NCBI GenBank assembly: GCA_030435675.1
Contig: JAUCMV010000034.1
Span: forward strand, 1-31,238
Reading direction: 5' to 3'
Length of the DNA stretch: 31,238 nt
Source: Steinernema hermaphroditum
Taxonomy: Eukaryota; Nematoda; Chromadorea; Rhabditida; Steinernematidae
Part shown: piece after piece, positions 10,083 to 24,290 of the stretch
How the letters are laid out: every line of letters begins with the position of its first letter
How positions within the stretch are numbered: position 1 is the stretch's first letter
Made by a program: the position numbers and the translations under genes
Notes under the pieces: generated by a model
The model's database searches: none
Told to the model about the DNA's origin: nothing
Seen by the model: the letters and a program-made list of their open reading frames with translations, nothing else

Positions 10083-13000
10083 TTGGAGCAGGAGGGTCAG
10101 ATGCAGAGCTCTTTGTATGAGCAAGGGCCCTGCTGTCTCGAATTGAAAGTTTTGCAGGAAACTAAGATAGTCCACAGTAAATCCCAACGGGAATAGGCGC
10201 GTTCGATCAGGCTCGTGCAGTTCTACAAGATCCAATCATAAAAATGCTATGGTACTTTGGAGCAGGAGGGTCAGATGCAGAGCTCTTGGTATGAACAAGG
10301 GCCCTGCTGTCTCGAATTGAAAGTTTTGCAGGAAACTAAGATAGTCCACAGTAATCCCAACGGGAATAGGCGCGTTCGATCAGGCTCGTGCAGTTCTACA
10401 AGATCCAATCATAAAAATGCTATGGTACTTTGGAGCAGGAGGGTCAGATGCAGAGCTCTTTGGTATGAGCAAGGGCCCTGCTGTCTCGAATTGAAAGTTT
10501 TGCAGGAAACTAAGATAGTCCACAGTAATCCCAACGGGAATAGGCGCGTTCGATCAGGCTCGTGCAGTTCTACAAGATCCAATCATAAAAATGCTATGGT
10601 ACTTTGGAGCAGGAGGGTCAGATGCAGAGCTCTTTGTATGAACAAGGGCCCTAGCTGTCTCGAATTGAAAGTTTTGCAGGAAACTAAGATAGTCCACAGT
10701 AATCCCAACGGGAATAGGCGCGTTCGATCAGGCTCGTGCAGTTCTACAAGATCCAATCATAAAAATGCTATGGTACTTTGGAGCAGGAGGGTCAGATGCA
10801 GAGCTCTTGGTATGAGCAAGGGCCCTGCTGTCTCGAATTGAAAGTTTTGCAGGAAACTAAGATAGTCCACAGTAAATCCAACGGGAATAGGCGCGTTCGA
10901 TCAGGCTCGTGCAGTTCTACAAGATCCAATCATAAAAATGCTATGGTACTTTGGAGCAGGAGGGTCAGATGCAGAGCTCTTTGTATGAACAAGGGCCCTA
11001 TGCTGTCTCGAATTGAAAGTTTTGCAGGAAACTAAGATAGTCCACAGTAATCCCAACGGGAATAGGCGCGTTCGATCAGGCTCGTGCAGTTCTACAAGAT
11101 CCAATCATAAAAATGCTATGGTACTTTGGAGCAGGAGGGTCAGATGCAGAGCTCTTTGGTATGAACAAGGGCCCTGCTGTCTCGAATTGAAAGTTTTGCA
11201 GGAAACTAAGATAGTCCACAGTAATCCCAACGGGAATAGGCGCGTTCGATCAGGCTCGTGCAGTTCTACAAGATCCAATCATAAAAATGCTATGGTACTT
11301 TGGAGCAGGAGGGTCAGATGCAGAGCTCTTGGTATGAGCAAGGGCCCTGCTGTCTCGAATTGAAAGTTTTGCAGGAAACTAAGATAGTCCACAGTAATCC
11401 CAACGGGAATAGGCGCGTTCGATCAGGCTCGTGCAGTTCTACAAGATCCAATCATAAAAATGCTATGGTACTTTGGAGCAGGAGGGTCAGATGCAGAGCT
11501 CTTTGGTATGAGCAAGGGCCCTGCTGTCTCGAATTGAAAGTTTTGCAGGAAACTAAGATAGTCCACAGTAATCCCAACGGGAATAGGCGCGTTCGATCAG
11601 GCTCGTGCAGTTCTACAAGATCCAATCATAAAAATGCTATGGTACTTTGGAGCAGGAGGGTCAGATGCAGAGCTCTTGGTATGAGCAAGGGCCCTGCTGT
11701 CTCGAATTGAAAGTTTTGCAGGAAACTAAGATAGTCCACAGTAATCCCAACGGGAATAGGCGCGTTCGATCAGGCTCGTGCAGTTCTACAAGATCCAATC
11801 ATAAAAATGCTATGGTACTTTGGAGCAGGAGGGTCAGATGCAGAGCTCTTTGTATGAACAAGGGCCCTAGCTGTCTCGAATTGAAAGTTTTGCAGGAAAC
11901 TAAGATAGTCCACAGTAATCCCAACGGGAATAGGCGCGTTCGATCAGGCTCGTGCAGTTCTACAAGATCCAATCATAAAAATGCTATGGTACTTTGGAGC
12001 AGGAGGGTCAGATGCAGAGCTCTTGGTATGAGCAAGGGCCCTGCTGTCTCGAATTGAAAGTTTTGCAGGAAACTAAGATAGTCCACAGTAATCCCAACGG
12101 GAATAGGCGCGTTCGATCAGGCTCGTGCAGTTCTACAAGATCCAATCATAAAAATGCTATGGTACTTTGGAGCAGGAGGGTCAGATGCAGAGCTCTTTGG
12201 TATGAACAAGGGCCCTGCTGTCTCGAATTGAAAGTTTTGCAGGAAACTAAGATAGTCCACAGTAAATCCCAACGGGAATAGGCGCGTTCGATCAGGCTCG
12301 TGCAGTTCTACAAGATCCAATCATAAAAATGCTATGGTACTTTGGAGCAGGAGGGTCAGATGCAGAGCTCTTGGTATGAGCAAGGGCCCTGCTGTCTCGA
12401 ATTGAAAGTTTTGCAGGAAACTAAGATAGTCCACAGTAATCCCAACGGGAATAGGCGCGTTCGATCAGGCTCGTGCAGTTCTACAAGATCCAATCATAAA
12501 AATGCTATGGTACTTTGGAGCAGGAGGGTCAGATGCAGAGCTCTTGGTATGAGCAAGGGCCCTGCTGTCTCGAATTGAAAGTTTTGCAGGAAACTAAGAT
12601 AGTCCACAGTAATCCCAACGGGAATAGGCGCGTTCGATCAGGCTCGTGCAGTTCTACAAGATCCAATCATAAAAATGCTATGGTACTTTGGAGCAGGAGG
12701 GTCAGATGCAGAGCTCTTTGGTATGAGCAAGGGCCCTGCTGTCTCGAATTGAAAGTTTTGCAGGAAACTAAGATAGTCCACAGTAATCCCAACGGGAATA
12801 GGCGCGTTCGATCAGGCTCGTGCAGTTCTACAAGATCCAATCATAAAAATGCTATGGTACTTTGGAGCAGGAGGGTCAGATGCAGAGCTCTTTGGTATGA
12901 GCAAGGGCCCTGCTGTCTCGAATTGAAAGTTTTGCAGGAAACTAAGATAGTCCACAGTAATCCCAACGGGAATAGGCGCGTTCGATCAGGCTCGTGCAGT

Positions 13001-16000
13001 TCTACAAGATCCAATCATAAAAATGCTATGGTACTTTGGAGCAGGAGGGTCAGATGCAGAGCTCTTGGTATGAGCAAGGGCCCTGCTGTCTCGAATTGAA
13101 AGTTTTGCAGGAAACTAAGATAGTCCACAGTAATCCCAACGGGAATAGGCGCGTTCGATCAGGCTCGTGCAGTTCTACAAGATCCAATCATAAAAATGCT
13201 ATGGTACTTTGGAGCAGGAGGGTCAGATGCAGAGCTCTTGGTATGAGCAAGGGCCCTGCTGTCTCGAATTGAAAGTTTTGCAGGAAACTAAGATAGTCCA
13301 CAGTAATCCCAACGGGAATAGGCGCGTTCGATCAGGCTCGTGCAGTTCTACAAGATCCAATCATAAAAATGCTATGGTACTTTGGAGCAGGAGGGTCAGA
13401 TGCAGAGCTCTTTGTATGAGCAAGGCGCCCTGCTGTCTCGAATTGAAAGTTTTGCAGGAAACTAAGATAGTCCACAGTAATCCCAACGGGAATAGGCGCG
13501 TTCGATCAGGCTCGTGCAGTTCTACAAGATCCAATCATAAAAATGCTATGGTACTTTGGAGCAGGAGGGTCAGATGCAGAGCTCTTGGTATGAGCAAGGG
13601 CCCTGCTGTCTCGAATTGAAAGTTTTGCAGGAAACTAAGATAGTCCACAGTAATCCCAACGGGAATAGGCGCGTTCGATCAGGCTCGTGCAGTTCTACAA
13701 GATCCAATCATAAAAATGCTATGGTACTTTGGAGCAGGAGGGTCAGATGCAGAGCTCTTGGTATGAGCAAGGGCCCTAGCTGTCTCGAATTGAAAGTTTT
13801 GCAGGAAACTAAGATAGTCCACAGTAATCCCAACGGGAATAGGCGCGTTCGATCAGGCTCGTGCAGTTCTACAAGATCCAATCATAAAAATGCTATGGTA
13901 CTTTGGAGCAGGAGGGTCAGATGCAGAGCTCTTTGGTATGAGCAAGGGCCCTGCTGTCTCGAATTGAAAGTTTTGCAGGAAACTAAGATAGTCCACAGTA
14001 ATCCCAACGGGAATAGGCGCGTTCGATCAGGCTCGTGCAGTTCTACAAGATCCAATCATAAAAATGCTATGGTACTTTGGAGCAGGAGGGTCAGATGCAG
14101 AGCTCTTTGGTATGAGCAAGGGCCCTGCTGTCTCGAATTGAAAGTTTTGCAGGAAACTAAGATAGTCCACAGTAATCCCAACGGGAATAGGCGCGTTCGA
14201 TCAGGCTCGTGCAGTTCTACAAGATCCAATCATAAAAATGCTATGGTACTTTGGAGCAGGAGGGTCAGATGCAGAGCTCTTTGGTATGAGCAAGGGCCCT
14301 GCTGTCTCGAATTGAAAGTTTTGCAGGAAACTAAGATAGTCCACAGTAATCCCAACGGGAATAGGCGCGTTCGATCAGGCTCGTGCAGTTCTACAAGATC
14401 CAATCATAAAAATGCTATGGTACTTTGGAGCAGGAGGGTCAGATGCAGAGCTCTTTGGTTGAGCAAGGGCCCTGCTGTCTCGAATTGAAAGTTTTGCAGG
14501 AAACTAAGATAGTCCACAGTAATCCCAACGGGAATAGGCGCGTTCGATCAGGCTCGTGCAGTTCTACAAGATCCAATCATAAAAATGCTATGGTACTTTG
14601 GAGCAGGAGGGTCAGATGCAGAGCTCTTGGTATGAGCAAGGGCCCTGCTGTCTCGAATTGAAAGTTTTGCAGGAAACTAAGATAGTCCACAGTAATCCCA
14701 ACGGGAATAGGCGCGTTCGATCAGGCTCGTGCAGTTCTACAAGATCCAATCATAAAAATGCTATGGTACTTTGGAGCAGGAGGGTCAGATGCAGAGCTCT
14801 TTGGTATGAGCAAGGGCCCTGCTGTCTCGAATTGAAAGTTTTGCAGGAAACTAAGATAGTCCACAGTAATCCCAACGGGAATAGGCGCGTTCGATCAGGC
14901 TCGTGCAGTTCTACAAGATCCAATCATAAAAATGCTATGGTACTTTGGAGCAGGAGGGTCAGATGCAGAGCTCTTTGTATGAACAAGGGCCCTGCTGTCT
15001 CGAATTGAAAGTTTTGCAGGAAACTAAGATAGTCCACAGTAATCCCAACGGGAATAGGCGCGTTCGATCAGGCTCGTGCAGTTCTACAAGATCCAATCAT
15101 AAAAATGCTATGGTACTTTGGAGCAGGAGGTCAGATGCAGAGCTCTTGGTATGAGCAAGGGCCCTGCTGTCTCGAATTGAAAGTTTTGCAGGAAACTAAG
15201 ATAGTCCACAGTAATCCCAACGGGAATAGGCGCGTTCGATCAGGCTCGTGCAGTTCTACAAGATCCAATCATAAAAATGCTATGGTACTTTGGAGCAGGA
15301 GGGTCAGATGCAGAGCTCTTGGTATGAGCAAGGGCCCTGCTGTCTCGAATTGAAAGTTTTGCAGGAAACTAAGATAGTCCACAGTAATCCCAACGGGAAT
15401 AGGCGCGTTCGATCAGGCTCGTGCAGTTCTACAAGATCCAATCATAAAAATGCTATGGTACTTTGGAGCAGGAGGGTCAGATGCAGAGCTCTTTGTATGA
15501 GCAAGGGCCCTAGCTGTCTCGAATTGAAAGTTTTGCAGGAAACTAAGATAGTCCACAGTAATCCCAACGGGAATAGGCGCGTTCGATCAGGCTCGTGCAG
15601 TTCTACAAGATCCAATCATAAAAATGCTATGGTACTTTGGAGCAGGAGGGTCAGATGCAGAGCTCTTGGTATGAGCAAGGGCCCTGCTGTCTCGAATTGA
15701 AAGTTTTGCAGGAAACTAAGATAGTCCACAGTAATCCCAACGGGAATAGGCGCGTTCGATCAGGCTCGTGCAGTTCTACAAGATCCAATCATAAAAATGC
15801 TATGGTACTTTGGAGCAGGAGGGTCAGATGCAGAGCTCTTTGTATGAGCAAGGGCCCTGCTGTCTCGAATTGAAAGTTTTGCAGGAAACTAAGATAGTCC
15901 ACAGTAATCCCAACGGGAATAGGCGCGTTCGATCAGGCTCGTGCAGTTCTACAAGATCCAATCATAAAAATGCTATGGTACTTTGGAGCAGGAGGGTCAG

Positions 16001-19000
16001 ATGCAGAGCTCTTGGTATGAACAAGGGCCCTGCTGTCTCGAATTGAAAGTTTTGCAGGAAACTAAGATAGTCCACAGTAATCCCAACGGGAATAGGCGCG
16101 TTCGATCAGGCTCGTGCAGTTCTACAAGATCCAATCATAAAAATGCTATGGTACTTTGGAGCAGGAGGGTCAGATGCAGAGCTCTTGGTATGAGCAAGGG
16201 CCCTGCTGTCTCGAATTGAAAGTTTTGCAGGAAACTAAGATAGTCCACAGTAATCCCAACGGGAATAGGCGCGTTCGATCAGGCTCGTGCAGTTCTACAA
16301 GATCCAATCATAAAAATGCTATGGTACTTTGGAGCAGGAGGGTCAGATGCAGAGCTCTTGGTATGAGCAAGGGCCCTGCTGTCTCGAATTGAAAGTTTTG
16401 CAGGAAACTAAGATAGTCCACAGTAATCCCAACGGGAATAGGCGCGTTCGATCAGGCTCGTGCAGTTCTACAAGATCCAATCATAAAAATGCTATGGTAC
16501 TTTGGAGCAGGAGGGTCAGATGCAGAGCTCTTTGGTATGAGCAAGGGCCCTGCTGTCTCGAATTGAAAGTTTTGCAGGAAACTAAGATAGTCCACAGTAA
16601 TCCCAACGGGAATAGGCGCGTTCGATCAGGCTCGTGCAGTTCTACAAGATCCAATCATAAAAATGCTATGGTACTTTGGAGCAGGAGGGTCAGATGCAGA
16701 GCTCTTGGTATGAGCAAGGGCCCTAGCTGTCTCGAATTGAAAGTTTTGCAGGAAACTAAGATAGTCCACAGTAATCCCAACGGGAATAGGCGCGTTCGAT
16801 CAGGCTCGTGCAGTTCTACAAGATCCAATCATAAAAATGCTATGGTACTTTGGAGCAGGAGGGTCAGATGCAGAGCTCTTTGGTATGAGCAAGGGCCCTG
16901 CTGTCTCGAATTGAAAGTTTTGCAGGAAACTAAGATAGTCCACAGTAATCCCAACGGGAATAGGCGCGTTCGATCAGGCTCGTGCAGTTCTACAAGATCC
17001 AATCATAAAAATGCTATGGTACTTTGGAGCAGGAGGGTCAGATGCAGAGCTCTTTGGTATGAGCAAGGGCCCTAGCTGTCTCGAATTGAAAGTTTTGCAG
17101 GAAACTAAGATAGTCCACAGTAATCCCAACGGGAATAGGCGCGTTCGATCAGGCTCGTGCAGTTCTACAAGATCCAATCATAAAAATGCTATGGTACTTT
17201 GGAGCAGGAGGGTCAGATGCAGAGCTCTTGGTATGAGCAAGGGCCCTGCTGTCTCGAATTGAAAGTTTTGCAGGAAACTAAGATAGTCCACAGTAATCCC
17301 AACGGGAATAGGCGCGTTCGATCAGGCTCGTGCAGTTCTACAAGATCCAATCATAAAAATGCTATGGTACTTTGGAGCAGGAGGTCAGATGCAGAGCTCT
17401 TGGTATGAGCAAGGGCCCTGCTGTCTCGAATTGAAAGTTTTGCAGGAAACTAAGATAGTCCACAGTAATCCCAACGGGAATAGGCGCGTTCGATCAGGCT
17501 CGTGCAGTTCTACAAGATCCAATCATAAAAATGCTATGGTACTTTGGAGCAGGAGGGTCAGATGCAGAGCTCTTGGTATGAGCAAGGGCCCTGCTGTCTC
17601 GAATTGAAAGTTTTGCAGGAAACTAAGATAGTCCACAGTAATCCCAACGGGAATAGGCGCGTTCGATCAGGCTCGTGCAGTTCTACAAGATCCAATCATA
17701 AAAATGCTATGGTACTTTGGAGCAGGAGGGTCAGATGCAGAGCTCTTTGGTATGAACAAGGGCCCTGCTGTCTCGAATTGAAAGTTTTGCAGGAAACTAA
17801 GATAGTCCACAGTAATCCCAACGGGAATAGGCGCGTTCGATCAGGCTCGTGCAGTTCTACAAGATCCAATCATAAAAATGCTATGGTACTTTGGAGCAGG
17901 AGGGTCAGATGCAGAGCTCTTGGTATGAACAAGGGCCCTAGCTGTCTCGAATTGAAAGTTTTGCAGGAAACTAAGATAGTCCACAGTAATCCCAACGGGA
18001 ATAGGCGCGTTCGATCAGGCTCGTGCAGTTCTACAAGATCCAATCATAAAAATGCTATGGTACTTTGGAGCAGGAGGGTCAGATGCAGAGCTCTTTGGTA
18101 TGAGCAAGGGCCCTGCTGTCTCGAATTGAAAGTTTTGCAGGAAACTAAGATAGTCCACAGTAATCCCAACGGGAATAGGCGCGTTCGATCAGGCTCGTGC
18201 AGTTCTACAAGATCCAATCATAAAAATGCTATGGTACTTTGGAGCAGGAGGGTCAGATGCAGAGCTCTTTGTATGAGCAAGGGCCCTGCTGTCTCGAATT
18301 GAAAGTTTTGCAGGAAACTAAGATAGTCCACAGTAATCCCAACGGGAATAGGCGCGTTCGATCAGGCTCGTGCAGTTCTACAAGATCCAATCATAAAAAT
18401 GCTATGGTACTTTGGAGCAGGAGGGTCAGATGCAGAACTCTTTGTATGAACAAGGGCCCTAGCTGTCTCGAATTGAAAGTTTTGCAGGAAACTAAGATAG
18501 TCCACAGTAATCCCAACGGGAATAGGCGCGTTCGATCAGGCTCGTGCAGTTCTACAAGATCCAATCATAAAAATGCTATGGTACTTTGGAGCAGGAGGGT
18601 CAGATGCAGAGCTCTTTGTATGAACAAGGGCCCTATCTGTCTCGAATTGAAAGTTTTGCAGGAAACTAAGATAGTCCACAGTAATCCCAACGGGAATAGG
18701 CGCGTTCGATCAGGCTCGTGCAGTTCTACAAGATCCAATCATAAAAATGCTATGGTACTTTGGAGCAGGAGGGTCAGATGCAGAGCTCTTGGTATGAGCA
18801 AGGGCCCTGCTGTCTCGAATTGAAAGTTTTGCAGGAAACTAAGATAGTCCACAGTAATCCCAACGGGAATAGGCGCGTTCGATCAGGCTCGTGCAGTTCT
18901 ACAAGATCCAATCATAAAAATGCTATGGTACTTTGGAGCAGGAGGGTCAGATGCAGAGCTCTTTGTATGAGCAAGGGCCCTAGCTGTCTCGAATTGAAAG

Positions 19001-21532
19001 TTTTGCAGGAAACTAAGATAGTCCACAGTAATCCCAACGGGAATAGGCGCGTTCGATCAGGCTCGTGCAGTTCTACAAGATCCAATCATAAAAATGCTAT
19101 GGTACTTTGGAGCAGGAGGGTCAGATGCAGAGCTCTTTGTATGAACAAGGGCCCTAGCTGTCTCGAATTGAAAGTTTTGCAGGAAACTAAGATAGTCCAC
19201 AGTAATCCCAACGGGAATAGGCGCGTTCGATCAGGCTCGTGCAGTTCTACAAGATCCAATCATAAAAATGCTATGGTACTTTGGAGCAGGAGGGTCAGAT
19301 GCAGAGCTCTTGGTATGAGCAAGGGCCCTGCTGTCTCGAATTGAAAGTTTTGCAGGAAACTAAGATAGTCCACAGTAATCCCAACGGGAATAGGCGCGTT
19401 CGATCAGGCTCGTGCAGTTCTACAAGATCCAATCATAAAAATGCTATGGTACTTTGGAGCAGGAGGGTCAGATGCAGAGCTCTTGGTATGAGCAAGGGCC
19501 CTGCTGTCTCGAATTGAAAGTTTTGCAGGAAACTAAGATAGTCCACAGTAATCCCAACGGGAATAGGCGCGTTCGATCAGGCTCGTGCAGTTCTACAAGA
19601 TCCAATCATAAAAATGCTATGGTACTTTGGAGCAGGAGGGTCAGATGCAGAGCTTTTGGTATGAGCAAGGGCCCTGCTGTCTCGAATTGAAAGTTTTGCA
19701 GGAAACTAAGATAGTCCACAGTAATCCCAACGGGAATAGGCGCGTTCGATCAGGCTCGTGCAGTTCTACAAGATCCAATCATAAAAATGCTATGGTACTT
19801 TGGAGCAGGAGGGTCAGATGCAGAGCTCTTTGTATGAACAAGGGCCCTATCTGTCTCGAATTGAAAGTTTTGCAGGAAACTAAGATAGTCCACAGTAATC
19901 CCAACGGGAATAGGCGCGTTCGATCAGGCTCGTGCAGTTCTACAAGATCCAATCATAAAAATGCTATGGTACTTTGGAGCAGGAGGGTCAGATGCAGAGC
20001 TCTTTGTATGAACAAGGGCCCTATCTGTCTCGAATTGAAAGTTTTGCAGGAAACTAAGATAGTCCACAGTAATCCCAACGGGAATAGGCGCGTTCGATCA
20101 GGCTCGTGCAGTTCTACAAGATCCAATCATAAAAATGCTATGGTACTTTGGAGCAGGAGGGTCAGATGCAGAACTCTTTGTATGAACAAGGCCCTATCTG
20201 TCTCGAATTGAAAGTTTTGCAGGAAACTAAGATAGTCCACAGTAATCCCAACGGGAATAGGCGCGTTCGATCAGGCTCGTGCAGTTCTACAAGATCCAAT
20301 CATAAAAATGATATGGTACTTTGGAGCAGGAGGGTCAGATGCAGAGCTTTTGGTATGAGCAAGGGCCCTGCTGTCTCGAATTGAAAGTTTTGCAGGAAAC
20401 TAAGATAGTCCACAGTAATCCCAACGGGAATAGGCGCGTTCGATCAGGCTCGTGCAGTTCTACAAGATGCAATCATAAAAATGATATGGTACTTTGGAGC
20501 AGGAGGGTCAGATGCAGAGCTTTTGGTATGAGCAAGGGCCCTGCTGTCTCGAATTGAAAGTTTTGCAGGAAACTAAGATAGTCCACAGTAATCCCAACGG
20601 GAATAGGCGCGTTCGATCAGGCTCGTGCAGTTCTACAAGATCCAATCATAAAAATGATATGGTACTTTGGAGCAGGAGGGTCAGATGCAGAGCTTTTGGT
20701 ATGAGCAAGGGCCCTGCTGTCTCGAATTGAAAGTTTTGCAGGAAACTAAGATAGTCCACAGTAATCCCAACGGGAATAGGCGCGTTCGATCAGGCTCGTG
20801 CAGTTCTACAAGATCCAATCATAAAAATGCTATGGTACTTTGGAGCAGGAGGGTCAGATGCAGAACTCTTTGTATGAACAAGGCCCTATCTGTCTCGAAT
20901 TGAAAGTTTTGCAGGAAACTAAGATAGTCCACAGTAATCCCAACGGGAATAGGCGCGTTCGATCAGGCTCGTGCAGTTCTACAAGATCCAATCATAAAAA
21001 TGCTATGGTACTTTGGAGCAGGAGGGTCAGATGCAGAGCTCTTTGTATGAACAAGGGCCCTATCTGTCTCGAATTGAAAGTTTTGCAGGAAACTAAGATA
21101 GTCCACAGTAATCCCAACGGGAATAGGCGCGTTCGATCAGGCTCGTGCAGTTCTACAAGATCCAATCATAAAAATGATATGGTACTTTGGAGCAGGAGGG
21201 TCAGATGCAGAGCTTTTGGTATGAGCAAGGGCCCTGCTGTCTCGAATTGAAAGTTTTGCAGGAAACTAAGATAGTCCACAGTAATCCCAACGGGAATAGG
21301 CGCGTTCGATCAGGCTCGTGCAGTTCTACAAGATCCAATCATAAAAATGATATGGTACTTTGGAGCAGGAGGGTCAGATGCAGAGCTTTTGGTATGAGCA
21401 AGGGCCCTGCTGTCTCGAATTGAAAGTTTTGCAGGAAACTAAGATAGTCCACAGGAAATCCAACGGGAATAGGCGCGTTCGATCAGGCTCGTGCAGTTCT
21501 ACAAGATCCAATCATAAAAATGCTATGGTACT

Positions 21533-23437
21533 TTGGAGCAGGAGGGTCAGATGCAGAACTCTTTGTATGAGCAAGGGCCCTGCTGTCTCGAATTGAAAGT
21601 TTTGCAGGAAACTAAGATAGTCCACAGTAATCCCAACGGGAATAGGCGCGTTCGATCAGGCTCGTGCAGTTGTACAAGATGCAATCATAAAAATGATATG
21701 GTACTTTGGAGCAGGAGGGTCAGATGCAGAGCTTTTGGTATGAGCAAGGGCCCTGCTGTCTCGAATTGAAAGTTTTGCAGGAAACTAAGATAGTCCACAG
21801 TAATCCCAACGGGAATAGGCGCGTTCGATCAGGCTCGTGCAGTTCTACAAGATCCAATCATAAAAATGCTATGGTACTTTGGAGCAGGAGGGTCAGATGC
21901 AGAACTCTTTGTATGAACAAGGCCCTATCTGTCTCGAATTGAAAGTTTTGCAGGAAACTAAGATAGTCCACAGTAATCCCAACGGGAATAGGCGCGTTCG
22001 ATCAGGCTCGTGCAGTTCTACAAGATCCAATCATAAAAATGCTATGGTACTTTGGAGCAGGAGGGTCAGATGCAGAACTCTTTGTATGAACAAGGGCCCT
22101 ATCTGTCTCGAATTGAAAGTTTTGCAGGAAACTAAGATAGTCCACAGTAATCCCAACGGGAATAGGCGCGTTCGATCAGGCTCGTGCAGTTCTACAAGAT
22201 CCAATCATAAAAATGATATGGTACTTTGGAGCAGGAGGGTCAGATGCAGAGCTTTTGGTATGAGCAAGGGCCCTGCTGTCTCGAATTGAAAGTTTTGCAG
22301 GAAACTAAGATAGTCCACAGTAATCCCAACGGGAATAGGCGCGTTCGATCAGGCTCGTGCAGTTCTACAAGATCCAATCATAAAAATGCTATGGTACTTT
22401 GGAGCAGGAGGGTCAGATGCAGAACTCTTTGTATGAACAAGGCCCTATCTGTCTCGAATTGAAAGTTTTGCAGGAAACTAAGATAGTCCACAGTAATCCC
22501 AACGGGAATAGGCGCGTTCGATCAGGCTCGTGCAGTTCTACAAGATCCAATCATAAAAATGATATGGTACTTTGGAGCAGGAGGGTCAGATGCAGAGCTT
22601 TTGGTATGAGCAAGGGCCCTGCTGTCTCGAATTGAAAGTTTTGCAGGAAACTAAGATAGTCCACAGTAATCCCAACGGGAATAGGCGCGTTCGATCAGGC
22701 TCGTGCAGTAGATCAAGATGGAATCATAAAAATGATATGGTACTTTGGAGCAGGAGGGTCAGATGCAGAGCTTTTGGTATGAGCAAGGGCCCTGCTGTCT
22801 CGAATTGAAAGTTTTGCAGGAAACTAAGATAGTCCACAGTAATCCCAACGGGAATAGGCGCGTTCGATCAGGCTCGTGTAGTAGATCAAGATGGAATCAT
22901 AAAAATGATATGGTACTTTGGAGCAGGAGGGTCAGATGCAGAGCTTTTGGTATGAGCAAGGGCCCTGCTGTCTCGAATTGAAAGTTTTGCAGGAAACTAA
23001 GATAGTCCACAGTAATCCCAACGGGAATAGGCGCGTTCGATCAGGCTCGTGCAGTTCTACAAGATCCAATCATAAAAATGCTATGGTACTTTGGAGCAGG
23101 AGGGTCAGATGCAGAACTCTTTGTATGAACAAGGCCCTATCTGTCTCGAATTGAAAGTTTTGCAGGAAACTAAGATAGTCCACAGTAATCCCAACGGGAA
23201 TAGGCGCGTTCGATCAGGCTCGTGCAGTTGTACAAGATCCAATCATAAAAATGATATGGTACTTTGTTAGCAGGAGCGTCAGATGCAGAGCTTTTGGTAT
23301 GAGCAAGGGCCCTGCTGTCTCGAATTGAAAGTTTTGCAGGAAACTAAGATAGGCCACAGGAAATCCAACAAGAGTAGGCGCGTTCAATCAGGCTCGTGCA
23401 GTTCTACAAGATCCAATCATAAAAATGCTATGGTACT
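21533..23437 (+). repeat. Higher-order repeat unit 1 (11 monomers, 1905 bp)
   Basis: It begins with the hybrid monomer H, which has type-A AACTCTTTGTATG joined to type-B AGCAAGGGCCCTGCTG. In order, the units by front allele are H, B, A, A (with GGGCCC), B, A, B, B, B, A, B. The last unit carries TAGGCCACAGG, then CCAACAAGAG, and GTTCAATCAGG in the otherwise invariant CpG block. The boundary leading into it has GTTGTACAAGATCC and an extra base (TTTGTTAGCAGGAGCG). The first unit differs from later copies in having GTTGTACAAGATGC where they have the w allele, so this is the most divergent of the five. Confidence 0.8.
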
Positions 23438-24290
23438 TTGGAGCAGGAGGGTCAGATGCAGAACTCTTTGTATGAGCAAGGGCCCTGCTGTCTCGAATTG
23501 AAAGTTTTGCAGGAAACTAAGATAGTCCACAGTAATCCCAACGGGAATAGGCGCGTTCGATCAGGCTCGTGCAGTAGATCAAGATGGAATCATAAAAATG
23601 ATATGGTACTTTGGAGCAGGAGGGTCAGATGCAGAGCTTTTGGTATGAGCAAGGGCCCTGCTGTCTCGAATTGAAAGTTTTGCAGGAAACTAAGATAGTC
23701 CACAGTAATCCCAACGGGAATAGGCGCGTTCGATCAGGCTCGTGCAGTAGATCAAGATGGAATCATAAAAATGATATGGTACTTTGGAGCAGGAGGGTCA
23801 GATGCAGAGCTTTTGGTATGAGCAAGGGCCCTGCTGTCTCGAATTGAAAGTTTTGCAGGAAACTAAGATAGTCCACAGTAATCCCAACGGGAATAGGCGC
23901 GTTCGATCAGGCTCGTGCAGTTCTACAAGATCCAATCATAAAAATGCTATGGTACTTTGGAGCAGGAGGGTCAGATGCAGAACTCTTTGTATGAACAAGG
24001 CCCTATCTGTCTCGAATTGAAAGTTTTGCAGGAAACTAAGATAGTCCACAGTAATCCCAACGGGAATAGGCGCGTTCGATCAGGCTCGTGCAGTTCTACA
24101 AGATCCAATCATAAAAATGCTATGGTACTTTGGAGCAGGAGGGTCAGATGCAGAACTCTTTGTATGAACAAGGCCCTATCTGTCTCGAATTGAAAGTTTT
24201 GCAGGAAACTAAGATAGTCCACAGTAATCCCAACGGGAATAGGCGCGTTCGATCAGGCTCGTGCAGTTCTACAAGATCCAATCATAAAAA
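22226..24290 (+). repeat. First copy of a near-identical segmental duplication (about 2.06 kb)
   Basis: This stretch of about twelve monomers reappears at 24476-26540, exactly 2250 bp downstream. It includes the rare GTGTAGTAGATC, GTTGTACAAG, TTTGTTAGC and TAGGCCACAGG units and the H monomer in the same order. By eye the one difference is AGATCCAATC against AGATCCGATC in the downstream copy. The two copies abut within about 190 bp. This is the footprint of a recent duplication of 13 units, most simply by unequal exchange. The end coordinate is where the two copies first differ (GCTATGG here, GATATGG in the second). Confidence 0.8.

Larger units (their letters stand above)
8757..19626 (+). repeat. 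Middle subarray: type C and W monomers
   Basis: Sixty-three intervals dominated by two closely related forms. Type C has AGCTCTTGGTATGAGC followed by AAGGGCCCTGCTG, giving 173 bp. Type W has one more T (AGCTCTTTGGTATGAGC), giving 174 bp. D-like units with TTTGTATGAAC and CCTAGCTG are scattered (10604, 11820, 19107, for example). Nearly every unit carries both GAGCTC (SacI) and GGGCCC (ApaI) palindromes. C and W follow each other in irregular order, and I found no stable higher-order period here, although two units lacking one G of GGAGGG (15118 and 17372) lie exactly 13 units apart. Apart from this variable window the units are very uniform: CAGTAATCCC is almost fixed, and the CAGTAAATCC(C) form appears only about five times. 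Confidence 0.88.

Noticed and set aside
406..17177. Recurrent 67-84 codon open frames on the minus strand
   Set aside because: Antisense readings of the same monomer, appearing only where a one-base indel happens to join two frames.
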